Made by a program: the position numbers and the translations under genes
Shown: positions 9,943-21,500 of the stretch, one piece after another
Numbering within the stretch: position 1 is the first letter of the stretch
How the letters are laid out: each line of letters starts with the position of its first letter
DNA from: Dactylorhiza incarnata
Lineage: Eukaryota > Streptophyta > Magnoliopsida > Asparagales > Orchidaceae
Assembly (NCBI GenBank): GCA_033032865.1
Contig: JAWHQI010000520.1
Span: 863,579 to 927,578, forward strand
Direction of reading: 5' to 3'
Length of the DNA: 64,000 nucleotides
The notes under the pieces: generated by a model
Database searches by the model: none
Told to the model about the DNA's origin: nothing
The model's input: only the letters and a program-made list of their open reading frames with translations

Positions 9943-11086
9943 ATACCGGAGTCAAGTAACGGAAGGTCCTCCTCCCGAGACCAGTACCACCCTACCACCC
10001 CACCACCAGCTCAGACCGCTCCAGCCACAGTTCCGTTCGGAGAGACAGAGCTCGGGCAGACCCTGGTAGCCCTGTTAGCCGCCTTCCAGACAGCCACCTT
10101 ACGGCCACCCCAGCAGGCCACCGTACCCACCGATCTGCTGACGACATTCCGAGGGCTAAGGCCCCCCACCTTTCGGGGTACAGAGTCAGCCATCCAGGCC
10201 GAGGAGTGGGTGGAGAGAGTAGAGGAGCTTCTTGTAGGGATGATGTGCCCAGCAGTAGCCGCAGTGTCCCTAGTGGTGACCATGTTGGAGGGCTATGCCC
10301 GGGACTGGTGGAGGGCAGCTAGCCGCTCCACTTTTAGAGGGCGACCCCTCAGCACCATTCTCTGGGGGGAGTTCTCAGAGGCCTTCTTAGAGCATTTTAT
10401 TTCGGATGCAGACCGGATGGCACTCCAGGAGCGGTTCCTACAGATCAGGCAAGGAGATAGGACGGTTCCAGACTACCAGAGAGAGTTTATCCACCTGGCC
10501 CGCTTCGCCGGGACCTTAGCAGGTACGAATAGGGACAGGGCGGCCAGATTTTACCGGGGATTACGAGACGACCTCCGTCAGGCCCTGATCATGATTTCCC
10601 AGGCATCCTTCCACACGATCGCCTCACATGCCACCGCTCTAGAGATGGACCAGCTGATGGTAGCCCAGCAGCGGAGGGGACACGTAGGTGTTCCCCAAAC
10701 TCAGGGCCGAGAGAGAGGGGTAGGTCCTCGCAGGCAGGGCCGAGACAGGAGACAGCGTCAGCGTCACCAGCCATATAGACAGGCACCCCAGCCCCGACCA
10801 GCACCCCCAGCCCCAGCACCTCAGGTCGTCCCAGCCGCACGACGAGATGTTCCCTTCGCAGGGAACTGCTACCTATGCCAGCAGCCTGGGCATATACGAG
10901 CCTTCTGCCCACAGGCTACCGGGAGACCCGGTTTAGGAGCAGTACAGAGAGCGGCAGAGAGAGGACGAGGTGGACGCAGAGGACATCCCGCAGGCAGGAG
11001 GGAGCCGGCTAGGCAGGGCAGAGCAGCACCGCTCGAGGCATACGCGTTGGATCTCCAGCACGGTCCTGCTCCTGACGTAGTGATAG
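9943..11086 (+). CDS. gag: K-B Gag (exon before putative intron)
   Basis: Structural protein forming the cytoplasmic virus-like particle. The frame is open from 9787 to the TAG at 11101-11103. The Gag domain (EEWVERVEELL to FIHLARFAG, about 10200-10515) is followed by an Arg/Pro-rich linker and a CCHC zinc knuckle, CYLCQQPGHIRAFC (about 10867-10908). No ATG lies upstream of the conserved ETELGQTL block (about 10042); an ATA at 9943 sits where a start is expected, so the start codon may be lost or supplied by leader splicing. Without splicing, translation ends 5 codons into the intron at 11101; with splicing at 11086/11214 it would run in frame into pol. Length and domain order match plant chromovirus Gag. 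Confidence 0.82.
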
Positions 11087-11213
11087 GTATCTACTTCCGA
11101 TAGTATGATATCCTAGGAGATGTTGTAGCTTTATGTTTTGGGACTTTTGTATATGTCATCCCTACTCCTGTATATTTGTGAAAAGCTTATGATCATAGTA
11201 TATATATTATCAG
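11087..11213 (+). other. Putative spliceosomal intron between gag and pol, K-B
   Basis: 127 bp, GTATCTAC...TATTATCAG, AT-rich with an in-frame stop at 11101. Removing it joins codon GTG ATA G|GT CTA and puts pol (frame of 11216) exactly in phase with gag (frame of 9928). A matching segment lies at the same place in K-A (29585-29670). Confidence 0.6.
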
Positions 11214-14200
11214 GTCTACTTTTGGTAGAAGGTCATCCCGCTAAAACACTGTTCGATACCGGTGCCACACACTCTTTCGTTGCACAAAACTTCATCGCTG
11301 ACAAAGGGAACACGGTGAGATCATCCGGGATGTCGATCCGAATACAACTCCCGGATGGGTCAGACATGACTTCCACCGAGAAATGTTCCTTCCAAGCAAT
11401 GCTGGGAGGCATAGAGTTCGAAGTCAACGCCACCATCTTAGCAATAACCGGATTCGACATCATTCTGGGGATGGATTGGTTGGCCAAGCACAGCGCCCAA
11501 ATCAATTGTTCGACTCGAGAAATCTGCCTCAAGAATCCAAATGGGCAATTTATCACGCTAGCAGGTATACCCTCTGTCACCCGCATTATCTTAACATCTG
11601 CACAAACCGTCAAGGCAGTTCGACGGAAGGACGAGATATACCTAATCTACTTTGAGATGGAGAACACGACGCAAGTACTCGCTAAAGTACCTGTGATCAG
11701 GGACTTCCCAGATATCTTCCCAGAGTCACTCCCCGGGTTTCCCCCGCAACGGGAAGTGGACTTCCAAATCGAACTTACTCAAGGAGCCCGACCAGTGTCC
11801 CGAGCACCGTACCGGATGGCCCCGAGGGAACTGGCCGAGCTCAAGATTCAGCTACAAGAGTTAGTCGACGCAGGATTCGTACGTCCTAGTACCTCTTCCT
11901 GAGGAGCCCCGGTACTGTTCGTTAAAAAGAAGGATGGATCGCTGCGTCTCTGCATCGACTACAGAGGTTTGAATAAACTCACTATCCGGAATACCTATCC
12001 CCTACCCCGGATAGATGAACTATTCGATCAACTGCAAGGCGCGTCCGTCTTTTCCAAGATGGACTTAAGGTCCGGCTACTATCAACTTAGAGTGCGAGAA
12101 GAGGACATTCCCAAGACCGCCTTCAGCTCTCGCTACGGACTATACGAGTTCATGGTAATGCCATTTGGATTAACCAATGCCCCGTCCTCCTTCATGGCTT
12201 TGATGAATACGGTATTCAAACCCTTACTGGACCATTTCGTAATAGTCTTCATAGATGATATTCTCATCTACTCAAAGAACAAACCCGATCACTCCAGGCA
12301 CCTCCAAATGGTACTACTTAAGCTAAGAGAGCACTCGCTCTTCGCCAAGTTTAGCAAATGCGAGTTCTGGATGGAAGAAGTCGGTTTTCTGGGACACACC
12401 GTCAACAAGAACGGAGTAGCGGTGGATCAAGCCAAGGTGCAAGCGGTACGAGATTGGCCGCCACTGAAGACAGCAGCAGACATCCAAAGTTTCCTTGGCC
12501 TCGCCGGCTACTACCATAAGTTCGTCGAAGGTTTCTCCAAAATCGCGTTACCACTTACCTCTCTCACCAAGAAGGATGTGACTTTCCAATGGTCTCCCGA
12601 ATGCGAGGCGGCGTTCATCGAACTGAAGAACCGGCTGATATCAGCCCCAATCCTAACCCTCCCCTCCGGTACCGAGGGATTCCAAATCTATGCTGATGCC
12701 TCTTTGAAAGGATTGGGGGCCGTGCTTATGCAACATGGCAAGGTGATTGCCTACGCCTCACGTCAGCTCAAGCCGCATGAACTAAACTACGCCACCCACG
12801 ATCTGGAGCTGGGGGCGGTAGTTTTCGCATTAAAAGTCTGGAGACACTACCTCTACGGGGTACGATGCGAAATCTTCTCCGATCATAAAAGCCTCAAATA
12901 TGTCTTCACCCAGAAAGAGCTGAACCTCCGGCAACGCCGGTGGTTAGAATTTCTCTGTGATTATGACTTCGCCCTCCAGTACCACCCCAGCAAGGCTAAT
13001 AAGGTTGCAGACGCCTTGAGTCGGCAGCCTCCGAGGACCGGGAGTTGGTTAGAAATGGTGCCAGAGGAGTTAGTCAAATCATTGGCAGAAATGGATATTA
13101 TCCTCATCGCCCGCAGAAATCCGATGGAATACCAGGCCCAGCTTTACTGGATGGAGATATAGTGCGACATCCAGAATAGGATAAGAGAAGCTCAGAAGGT
13201 TGACGTAGAAGCAGCCCCGATCATTCAAGCCCTGCAACATGGTGCGCAGGAGGATTACAATTTGTACGATGGCATCCTGCAGTTCAGACACCGCATATTC
13301 ATCCCCGCAATAGAAGGAATTCGGGAAGAAATCCTCCGCGAAGCGCACCAGACCAGGTACTCGATACACCCGGGAGTAGTAAAAATGTATACGGACCTGC
13401 GAAGGACCTTGTACTGGCCAGGAATGAAGAGGGATGTCACCAACTATGTTGCGCACTGCCAGACCTGTCAAATGGTCAAGGCAGAATGTCGAAGCCCAGG
13501 AGGCCTACTACAACCCCTGCCCATCCCGGAATGGAAGTTCGAGGATATTTCCATGGATTTTGTCCATGGCTTACCCCGATCCCGTGCAGGTAATGACTCC
13601 ATATGGGTAGTAGTGGACCGCCTCACCAAGGTAGCCCGATTCATCCCGAACCGGCAAGGTGACGGTGTCGACATTCTAGCCCGACTATTTATCGAGCAGG
13701 TAGTCTGATTTCATGGAATACCCAAATCAATCGTCTCGGACCGCGACGGGCGCTTTACATCGAAGGAATGGAGAAGAGTGCAAGCTTACCTGGGTACCAG
13801 ATTAGCTTTTAGCACCGCCTTCCACCCCCAGACCGATGGGCAGACGGAAAGAACGAATCAGACGATGGAAGATCTTCTCCGATTATGCATAGTGGAACAC
13901 AATGAGCCATGGGAGCAGTTACTACCTCTGGTAGAGTTTTCATATAACAACAGCTTCCAGGCAAGCATCAAGATGGCACCTTACGAATCCCTCTACGGAA
14001 GACGCTGTCGAACCCCGCTATCTTGGGCACAGGATGAGGACCCCGAAGCCTTGGGAGTCACCTACATCGACGATGCCACCGCCGCGATAAGATTAATCCG
14101 GGAACGCATGCTGGAAGCGCAGAGCCGGCAGGCCAAGTATTACGACGCACGTCATCGGCAAGTGGAATTCCAAGTGGGAGATATGGTTTTCTTGAAGATT

Positions 14201-14731
14201 AAGCCTATGCATGGGATATCACGAATCAAGAGGCAGAAAAAGCTGGACCCCCGCTATCTAGGCCCGTATCCAGTCATCGAAAGAGTTGGCCCGGTGGCCT
14301 ATAGACTAGCCCTGCCAGCTGAACTAGGAAACCTCCACGACGTGTTTCACGTCTCTTCGCTGAGACGCGTACTTCGCCAACCGGAGCAGCACCTTCCCAC
14401 ACCACCAACATCAGTACAATCCGACCGATCTGTCCGACTCGAACCGGTGAAGATAGTGGACTCCAAGATCAAAGAGCTGCGGAACAAAACCGTCACAATG
14501 GTCAAGATCTTATGGTCAAACGGAGGACGCGAAGAGTTCACCTGGGAACCAGAAGCCCTCGTCCGGGAGAGATACCCGGTACTATTTCCCCAGGTATGTC
14601 ATCCTTTAAACCCCTACTTTAGCCAATTTTCGGGGACGAAAATCTCTTTATTTTTATTGGATTGTAACATCCCGACTTTTATTGGGCCACTATACCCTAG
14701 TGAGCCCAATAAAAGTAGGCCCGAGCAGTAG
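11214..14731 (+). pseudogene. pol: K-B Pol: protease, RT, RNase H, integrase, chromodomain-like tail
   Basis: A single frame with three stops: TGA 11900-11902 (a Trp position in the RT start), TAG 13160-13162, and TGA 13706-13708 inside integrase. Visible in order: protease FDTGATHSF (Asp near 11255); RT with [21 protein letters not shown] and the catalytic FIDDILIYS (about 12247); RNase [14 protein letters not shown] (about 12688); integrase HHCC zinc finger (about 13345-13465), then catalytic MDFVHGLP, SDRDGRF and the ERTNQTMEDLL block; a C-terminal chromodomain-like segment ILWSNGGREEFTWEPE (about 14510-14560). The frame overruns the 3' LTR start by 69 bp. As a family, these proteins copy the RNA genome into DNA and insert it, chromodomains directing many copies to heterochromatin. 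This copy is defective. Confidence 0.88.
14630..14662 (+). other. Polypurine-type tract region before K-B 3' LTR
   Basis: TTCGGGGACGAAAAT followed by a T-rich stretch and TGGAT directly before the LTR. The same TCGGGGACGAAA block precedes the K-A LTR (33119-33132), and a near match precedes both K-C LTRs (AGGGACGAAAA). Confidence 0.6.
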
Positions 14732-14739
14732 AAAACGAC

Positions 14740-15524
14740 CATTTCGGGTATCGTAGCGCGCCACTACCCCATTATTGTGAATAATGGTCGTACGAACCCG
14801 GAATTGACTTCCGTCAGTTCCGTTGAACTCGTATGGACAATACGAGCGCAACGGAATTCGTTGCACTTCGATCCAACGTCATTTGGAGAAAATGACCATT
14901 TCGGGTATCGTAGCGCGCCACTACCCCATTATTGTGAATAGTGGCCGTACGAACCCCGAATTGACTTCCGTCAGTTCCGTTGAACTCGTATGGACAATAC
15001 GAGCGCAACGGAATTCGTTGCACTTCGATCCGAGGTCGTTTGGAGAAAACGACCATTTCAGGTATCGTAGCGCGCCACTACCCCATTATTATGAATAGTG
15101 ACCGTACGAACCCCGAATTGACTTCCGTCAGTTCCGTTGAACTCGTATGGACAATACGAGCGCAACGGAATTCGTTGCACTTCGATCCGAGGTCGTTTGG
15201 AGAAAAATGACATTTCGGGTATCGTAGCGCGCCACTACCTCATTATTATGAATAGTGACCGTACGAACCCCGAATTGACTTCCGTCAGTTCCGTTGAACT
15301 CGTATGGACAATACGAGCGCAACGGAATTCGTTGCACTTCGATCCAAGGTCATTTGGAGAAAATGACCATTTCAGGTATCGTAGCGCGCCACCACCCCAT
15401 TATTGTGAATAATGGTCGTACGAACCCCGAATTGACTTCTGTCAGTTTCATTAAGATCGCATGACCAATACAAGCACAACGGAACTCGTTGCGTCTCGAT
15501 ACGAGGTCGTATGGAGAGTATGCC
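14740..15524 (+). repeat. 157-bp tandem repeat array in K-B LTR (5 units)
   Basis: The marker CATTTCGGGTATCGTAG (or CATTTCAGG) starts at 14740, 14897, 15054, 15211 and 15368, exactly 157 bp apart; a degenerate sixth begins near 15524. Each unit holds TTGACTTCCGTCAGTT and an inverted repeat, for example TTCCGTTGAACTCGTAT (14818-14834), 5-base spacer, ATACGAGCGCAACGGAA (14840-14856): 15 of 17 pairs match. Confidence 0.95.
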
Positions 15525-15810
15525 ATTTTAGTCCTATGCAGATCGCCTCAGTGCAACGCACGAGATATAAAGCACACGAACCCGGCATCGGCCCCGACAA
15601 CTCTTATCGTGCCCCAGGAGCCAAGGAGGACCCCGCCCTAAGTTGACTTAGTCAACCCCCCCCCCCTGAACTCGAAATTGCTAAAGAAATGGGGGGGGGG
15701 AGGCTACCCCTATTAGGGCAAGGGGCAAGAGAGAGAAAGGAAAGGGGGGGGGGGGAGAAAATATCTCCCCCCCACTTACCCTCCCTTCATACACGTGGAA
15801 GGGAGGGAGA

Positions 15811-15833
15811 GGGGGGGGGGGGGGGGGGGGGGG
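15811..15833 (+). repeat. Poly-G tract (23 G) in K-B LTR
   Basis: Lies just upstream of the TATA box. Other G or C runs in this LTR are at 16479-16512 (34 C) and 19226-19242 (17 G). Confidence 0.9.
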
Positions 15834-15850
15834 AGGGCTCCCCTCCTTCC

Positions 15851-15857
15851 TATAAAA
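15851..15857 (+). promoter_or_regulatory. TATA box of K-B LTR
   Basis: TATAAAA in CCTATAAAAGGAGGGGC, followed by a CT-rich initiator-like stretch. It is the best match to a plant core promoter in this LTR. If used, the long GC-rich block lies in the transcribed leader. Confidence 0.6.
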
Positions 15858-16338
15858 GGAGGGGCAGCCCCTCTCCATTTCCCCCCCACACACCACCTCT
15901 CCCTCTCTCTCAGCTCTCCTCTGCCGGCAGCCCCCCCCCCCCCAGCCAGCCACCTCCTCCTCCTTGCCGGAGCAAGCCAACCCCAAGGCCGCCGCCACCA
16001 CCTCCTCCCTCATGGCCGGCCGCCCCTCCACCCGAGCCCCTCACCAGGTAGAACCATCTCCCCTCCTCCTTCCCACCTCCCGGAGGAAGACCCCCCCTCC
16101 CCCTGTCGCCGGAGCGCCGCCGGCCGCCGCCCCGAGCCTTGCAAGGTTCGGGGAGGAGGCGGCCGAGGAAGCCCTCTCCCCCAGCGCCGGCGGTGGCGCT
16201 GGGGGGGAGGGGGTCCCCCTTGAGGACCTCGGCGCCGGCACAGGGGAGGCGGCCGGGCCGCCGGCGGACACAGCCGGCGGCGCCCGTGGCCTCCCCCTCC
16301 TCCCCGCACTTCCTGTAGGAGGAAAACGCCCTCCCCCC

Positions 16339-16478
16339 GGTGGCGGCCGGCGGCTCCAGGCTGCCGGGCCACCGCCGGAGTAGGCGCCGATCCCCGGCGC
16401 TCCGACCGGGGGCGACACCAGTGGCCCTCGGCGGGAGGACGGCGGCGCAGCGGGCCTGCATGGCCCATGCAGGCCACG

Positions 16479-16513
<35 letters not shown>

Positions 16514-16880
16514 CCTCCCGCCCTCTGTATCTCCTCCCCCGGCGGTGGCCGGCGACGCCAGACCGCCGGACCACCCCCGGAGGAGTCGCCGGCCCCCGGC
16601 GCACCAACCGGGGGCACTCCCCGCACCCCCCCCGGCAGAGGCGGCGGCGGCTAGCATGCACACTGCATGCAGGCCGCCACCGCCCCCGTGCCGCTTTCGG
16701 CACTAACCACGGCGGTGGCCGGCGGCGACCAGCCAGCCGGACCACCACCGGAGTGGTCGCCGGCCCCCGGTGCACCGACCGGGGGCGGCGTTGGCCCCAG
16801 CCAGCCGCTGCCCGGCGGCGGCAGCGGCTGCCGCCCGTGCGCGAGCGGGGGCCGCACGATCTCCCCCAGGAAATCGAGCG
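16339..16880 (+). repeat. GC-rich degenerate ~170-205-bp repeat (3 copies) in K-B LTR
   Basis: Three similar blocks beginning GGTGGC(C)GGCGGC at about 16339, 16544 and 16714, each containing CCGGA, CGCCGGCCCCCGG and GACCGGGGGC. Spacing differs mainly through the 34-C run at 16479-16512. Confidence 0.75.
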
Positions 16881-17604
16881 GCCCCCATTACCTGGTTTCC
16901 CGCCTCCTGCCTCCAATTGTGCGCCCCCCGCAGCGGATCTGCCACAGATCCGCTGTGGGGGCCGCGGGAGGGCGCAGGGTGCAAAACCCCTGCGCCTCTT
17001 CCCTGCCTCTAACCGCACCCCAGCCCCTTTTGCCTTTCCCCATTTTTCTGAGGAAAAATGGGGCCTTTTCAAAAAAAAGTTTCCTAAATGAAAATTGTGC
17101 CCCACTCTTAGGGGCACCTCCTGTAATTTTTTGGGATTTTTAGGAGGAGTTTTACTATTTTTAAAACCCATTATAAAGTTTATTTTAGGAAATAAAATGC
17201 CCAAATGAGTTTCTAAAATTCCCCCAAAATTAGGGGCTCTAAGTATAGGTATTTTGCAAATACTATCAAAGTTGGGAGGTGTGACCTCTTGTTTTGATCC
17301 CTTAAATGCTTTTACAAGCATAAATAGACGCTCGGAAAAGGGCGAAATTCCTCAAAATAAATCGGCACCCCTCGACGCATATTTTAAATGCTTATCAAAA
17401 TTATGCGTACCAATCTAAAGAATCGACTAAGCTCGGGAAAGCAACGCAAAAAAAAAGCGGGACGACATCGCGGCGCGGCGCCGAAATTTAACCCCGCCGC
17501 GACGATAATAAAAGAACGTAGTCGTCGATCGAAGCCTCCTCTTATGGAGTGATTGGACTACTAACCATTTCTTCTTATGCTTTTACTGCTTTCCGTACTT
17601 TCCG

Positions 17605-17780
17605 TTAAATCCAGTCTCGCATTGGTCCCCCGTATTTACTTCTGTACTTTCAATTAAATCCAGTCTCGCACTGGTCCCCCACACTTATTTTCTGTACTGT
17701 CAATTAAATCCAGTCTCGCGCTGGTCCCCCGCACTTACTTTCTGTACTTTCAATTAAATCCAGTCTTGCACTGGTCCTAT
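17605..17780 (+). repeat. 49-50-bp tandem repeat (4 copies) in K-B LTR
   Basis: Unit begins TTAAATCCAGTCTCGC and contains TGGTCCCCC and TTTCTGTACT; copies start at 17605, 17654, 17704 and 17754. Confidence 0.9.
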
Positions 17781-17985
17781 CATTATGGCCTCTGCTTTCG
17801 GCCTACTTTTCTGTTTATTACATGGCCTTTGCTTTCGGCCTACTTCTGCTTATCATTATGGCCTTTGCTTTCGGCCTACTTTCTGCTTATCATTATGGCC
17901 TTTGCTTTCGGCCTACTTTCTGCTTATCATTATGGCCTCTGCTTTCGGCCTACATTTCTGTTTAGTGTTATGGCCCCTGCTTCGG
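17781..17985 (+). repeat. 37-bp tandem repeat (about 5 copies) in K-B LTR
   Basis: Unit contains CATTATGGCCTTTGCTTTCG; the clearest copies start at 17854, 17891 and 17928, 37 bp apart. Each holds GGCC...GGCC flanks around TTTGCTTTC. Confidence 0.88.
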
Positions 17986-18231
17986 CCTAATTTACTTGTT
18001 AGTGCAGAGCTGCCGTGGCAACGAATGCGATGCTTATCCTCCCTTCGGCGAGGCCTTAGTTGGGGAAAACCCGGAGTTGAGTCTCTCCTCCCAGGTTAGT
18101 CCCAAACAAGGAGCCCTCATACCGCTAAGCCTCCCGGTACAAGGTCGTGCGACCGGTCGAGTAGAATTGCCACGTGGCCTAAGGGTTTGTTTTATATAAA
18201 ACGGGTGAAGATTGATTGGAAGTGGCGGGTT

Positions 18232-18530
18232 GGTCACGCTCGCAGACCGTTCGTACCGGTTCGGGTGGGTTGACGACTCATGGCGACAGGGAGATGTGTG
18301 CAGCGGGTTATCACCCTCCGAACATGCAGTTTTGCCTCCGCTGGTCGGCCTACAAATCGGCTCGCCGGATGTCGCTCACATCCAGTTGGTACACCAAGTT
18401 GTACAGGAGGGCCTGAATGATACGGTACGACTACATTCAGAAGTGGCAAGATTGGCCACTGTCACCGACGGCCACATCGGTGAGGCCCGCGGGGTTAGCT
18501 CCCCTGCTTGAACAAAAGCGGTCTAAACTG
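18232..18530 (+). repeat. ~300-bp module shared with K-C internal region
   Basis: Begins GTGGCGGGTTGGTC and ends after a strongly conserved block with TCACCGA (18462-18468), 8-base loop, TCGGTGA (18477-18483). The same module occurs twice in K-C internal DNA (60099-60410, 60455-60775). Confidence 0.8.
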
Positions 18531-21500
18531 TGTCGACACAGGGTCTTTTGTGTGCGTACGGGTTTGAATACCTGGGTGTGTGTCTGCGCGATATAGTATT
18601 GTGTGGTTGCTATACGGCGCAAATACGGGCCTTAGGGCAAGCGGCCCTATCTATATATATATGCGTCTATATATACATATTCACCTGCTACTAACCCTCT
18701 TCCTTGCTTCGGCTATTTCATTTCTGTCCTTTAGCCGTTCCCCCCCGGATAAGGATCCGGGGAGGGGAGGTATTGTTCTACTTAGCTCTGTGACTAACAG
18801 TTACTTCTTATAACCAATCACAGGAAACGGGACAGCGCGAAGCCCCCACCCCGCAGGATGAGATACGTGCCTTAGAGATGGCCCGATCGGACACCCCAGC
18901 CTCTCCTCCTATCTTCAGAGACGTGAGTGCGAGAGAATAAAGACTAGCCTAGGGATCCTTGTTGTTTGGACTATGTAGCCTTCGGGCAACATTTTGTAAA
19001 ACGATAGGCTCCGGCCATATTTAAATGTATAATATAAGCAGTGTGCTTGTTTCCTTTATATTATCTGCTTCCGCTGTGCGATCTGATGTGATGTAATGAT
19101 TCTTGTGCCTGACAAAGAGACCGCTCAGTGCTTGAGTGGGTGGGACGTCGCCACCCGGAAAGCGCTGGGTGGTCCTCTTTGGGCAGTAAGATCCCCCCCT
19201 CCCAGAACTCGGTTCAGTCTGGGGAGGGGGGGGGGGGGGGGGTCTTACAAAAGGAACCATTACACATGGTCAACTTTGGATACCTAAATCTCTTATCATT
19301 TAGTTATTTCATTTGCATGAAGTAGAAATAATTAAAAATGAAATATCAATACTCTACTTCATGATGTGTTTTATTTCTTTTTCTTTTATTTGTTTTTGTA
19401 TTTATTGATCCAAAATGCTTATGGTCCCTCTATATTTTATGAAATATGACTTTCAAATATTAAGCCTAATGTTTATCAAATCAAATTAAATTAAAATTGA
19501 ACATAAAGTCATATGATTTTAAAAGAGACCTACCTATCATTTTTTTAATTGTTATATATATCCTTTTAAATCATTTACTCTTAATTGTCTTGAATTATCA
19601 TTAGAAATTGAATATTGAAATTATTATCAAGACTAGTGAAACTATTTTAAAGATTGGATTTAAATGCTTTATTTAAGGGCTTAAACTAAAAATTAAAATG
19701 TGCAACGTTTTTGATTCCTTTCTATTTGTTGCATTTGATAGCCCTTTATAATGAAAAATATTATCAAATAAAATTGAAAACAAAAATTCATCTAAACGCA
19801 TGTTTAATCTTTCAAAAATGCGAGTTTACGATCAAAACTTCAAACATCCATATCTTTTGATCCGCTCGCCTGATTTTCGCGTTTGATATATTTTCGGAAA
19901 GAGCACAAAAATCTCCATCCAACGGCAAAATAGGCTTGCTCATTTGAGTTCTCTTGGTGCTGTCAATTTGCCCAATTTCAACTCCGTTTTTTAAATGCTA
20001 TCTTAGTTCGCTTGATTTGGAAATTTTTTGTGTTTATGGATTTTTCATCACATGATATCCTATGTATAATTGTTTCATATATTAATTTAGATATTATGTG
20101 TGATGTGTGTCACCATTGTTTGCATATAATTTAGACCTTAGAATCATCTTATATCATTAAGATCAAATCAAAAGTTTAATCATTTCATTATAGGTCTAAA
20201 GAAAATTAATTTGTAAACTTCTCATATTACATGCAACATTAACTCCATTAATTCTTTGTAATAACATTGCACTCAAACATATCATTCTAGCATCACTTCT
20301 TAATTTGTGCTTAAATTTATATGCTAGGTATAACACTTACAATGTTATTTAAATTTGATGATAACTATGTGATTTGAAATTATATAGAATACTAAAATTC
20401 CAACAAACACATAGTTTATGGATTAATCATTAGAATATATTTGTGAATATTGTTTCATGAATCATATATTATCATGCAAAACCAAAGATCAATAAATTTA
20501 ATTATTGAAAGCAATCTTATAAAATTCAAAAACTTTATATATATGATCTTTGTCTTTTATATGATTGGATGATCATCATTTTTCTAGACTTACGAATCAA
20601 TCATGTTCTTTCAAAAGAAAATCACTATATCACTATATCATAAGTCTAGAAAAATTAGAATTTACATACATCATGATGATCTAACATTTTATTCAATGCA
20701 AAAATTCTCTTTAATCATATATCATAATTCATGTTCTATCAAGACTTGTCTCAAATCGATAATAGGAATTATGAATCTTATGATAAAAATTATGAATAAT
20801 GTTTTCTTTATATTATTTGATGTATTGATTTGCTTTGCTAGTGATTGCATGTATCTCTCATATTTGTAGACTCTAGAATCAACTTTGTAATGAAATCATC
20901 ACTCCATTCTAGATCTATAATTTGAAATTCTATTTTTGGAATACATGCAATATTAATATTAAACTTATGACATGACATTAAACCCAAAACTTATCATACT
21001 AGCATTACCATTTATCTCATATTAGTAATTGCGCTAGTTATCTCATATCGTCATCTCATAAGAATAGAAAAACTATGCGGCTTTATATAACTCTTCACAT
21101 TAAACAAAAACCCATAGTTTATAAATCAACCCATAGTTTGAAAGGCATAGGTTATCCAAAAGATTATTTCACCTCTGACTTCATATCTCACAATAGCGGG
21201 GGCGTAGGGTTGTATGCATTAGAGACCTAACCTCTAAGTCATGTCTTGTCCTTAACCGGGGAGGGTTCCAGTGGGGCCTTGCGAGGCACTGGGGGGAAAG
21301 AGTGCTAGGTTGTGTGTTCTCTAGTGTGTGCATATGGGATTAACACCCCAACCTACGGCATGCGTGCAACTCCTCATGCCCATCCGTCACTTAGTACAGG
21401 GCTAGAGTGTAGACATTTAGTCGGGGTAGTTTCTAATCTTAGGACATACCTATATTTCGTATTGCATGATCACTTTATTTACTTATCACTTAAATCATGC

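Larger units (their letters stand above)
9468..19249 (+). mobile_element. Chromovirus K-B (Tekay-like Ty3/Gypsy), innermost LTR element
   Basis: Perfect TSD AAAGG at 9463-9467 and 19250-19254. The 3' LTR is full length (14663-19249, 4.6 kb); the 5' LTR has collapsed to about 234 bp (9468-9701). The internal region has a leader stem-loop, gag, putative intron, full-domain pol and a polypurine-type tract. Three in-frame stops interrupt pol. It is the last insertion in the main nest because nothing interrupts it. Confidence 0.92.
14663..19249 (+). repeat. 3' LTR of K-B (4.6 kb)
   Basis: Starts TGTAACATCCCGAC, ends TCTTACA. Layout: 157-bp tandem array (14740-15524), TATA box (15851), very GC-rich block (about 15880-17010), 50-bp and 37-bp tandem repeats (17605-17965), a module shared with K-C internal DNA (18232-18530), AT-rich TATA-like stretch near 18646, and a U5-like end. 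Long proline- or glycine-rich reading frames on both strands at 15690-17320 are products of GC composition, not supported genes. Confidence 0.9.

Noticed and set aside
14740..15524. 157-bp repeats as a centromeric satellite array
   Set aside because: Only five units, contained in an LTR of a single element and shared at the same LTR position by a related family.
16041..17321. 426-codon open frame on the minus strand, plus several long Pro/Gly-rich frames at 15690-17143 on both strands
   Set aside because: They overlap in several frames of a very GC-rich, repeat-filled LTR segment with G and C runs; stop codons are rare there by composition. No domain is visible.
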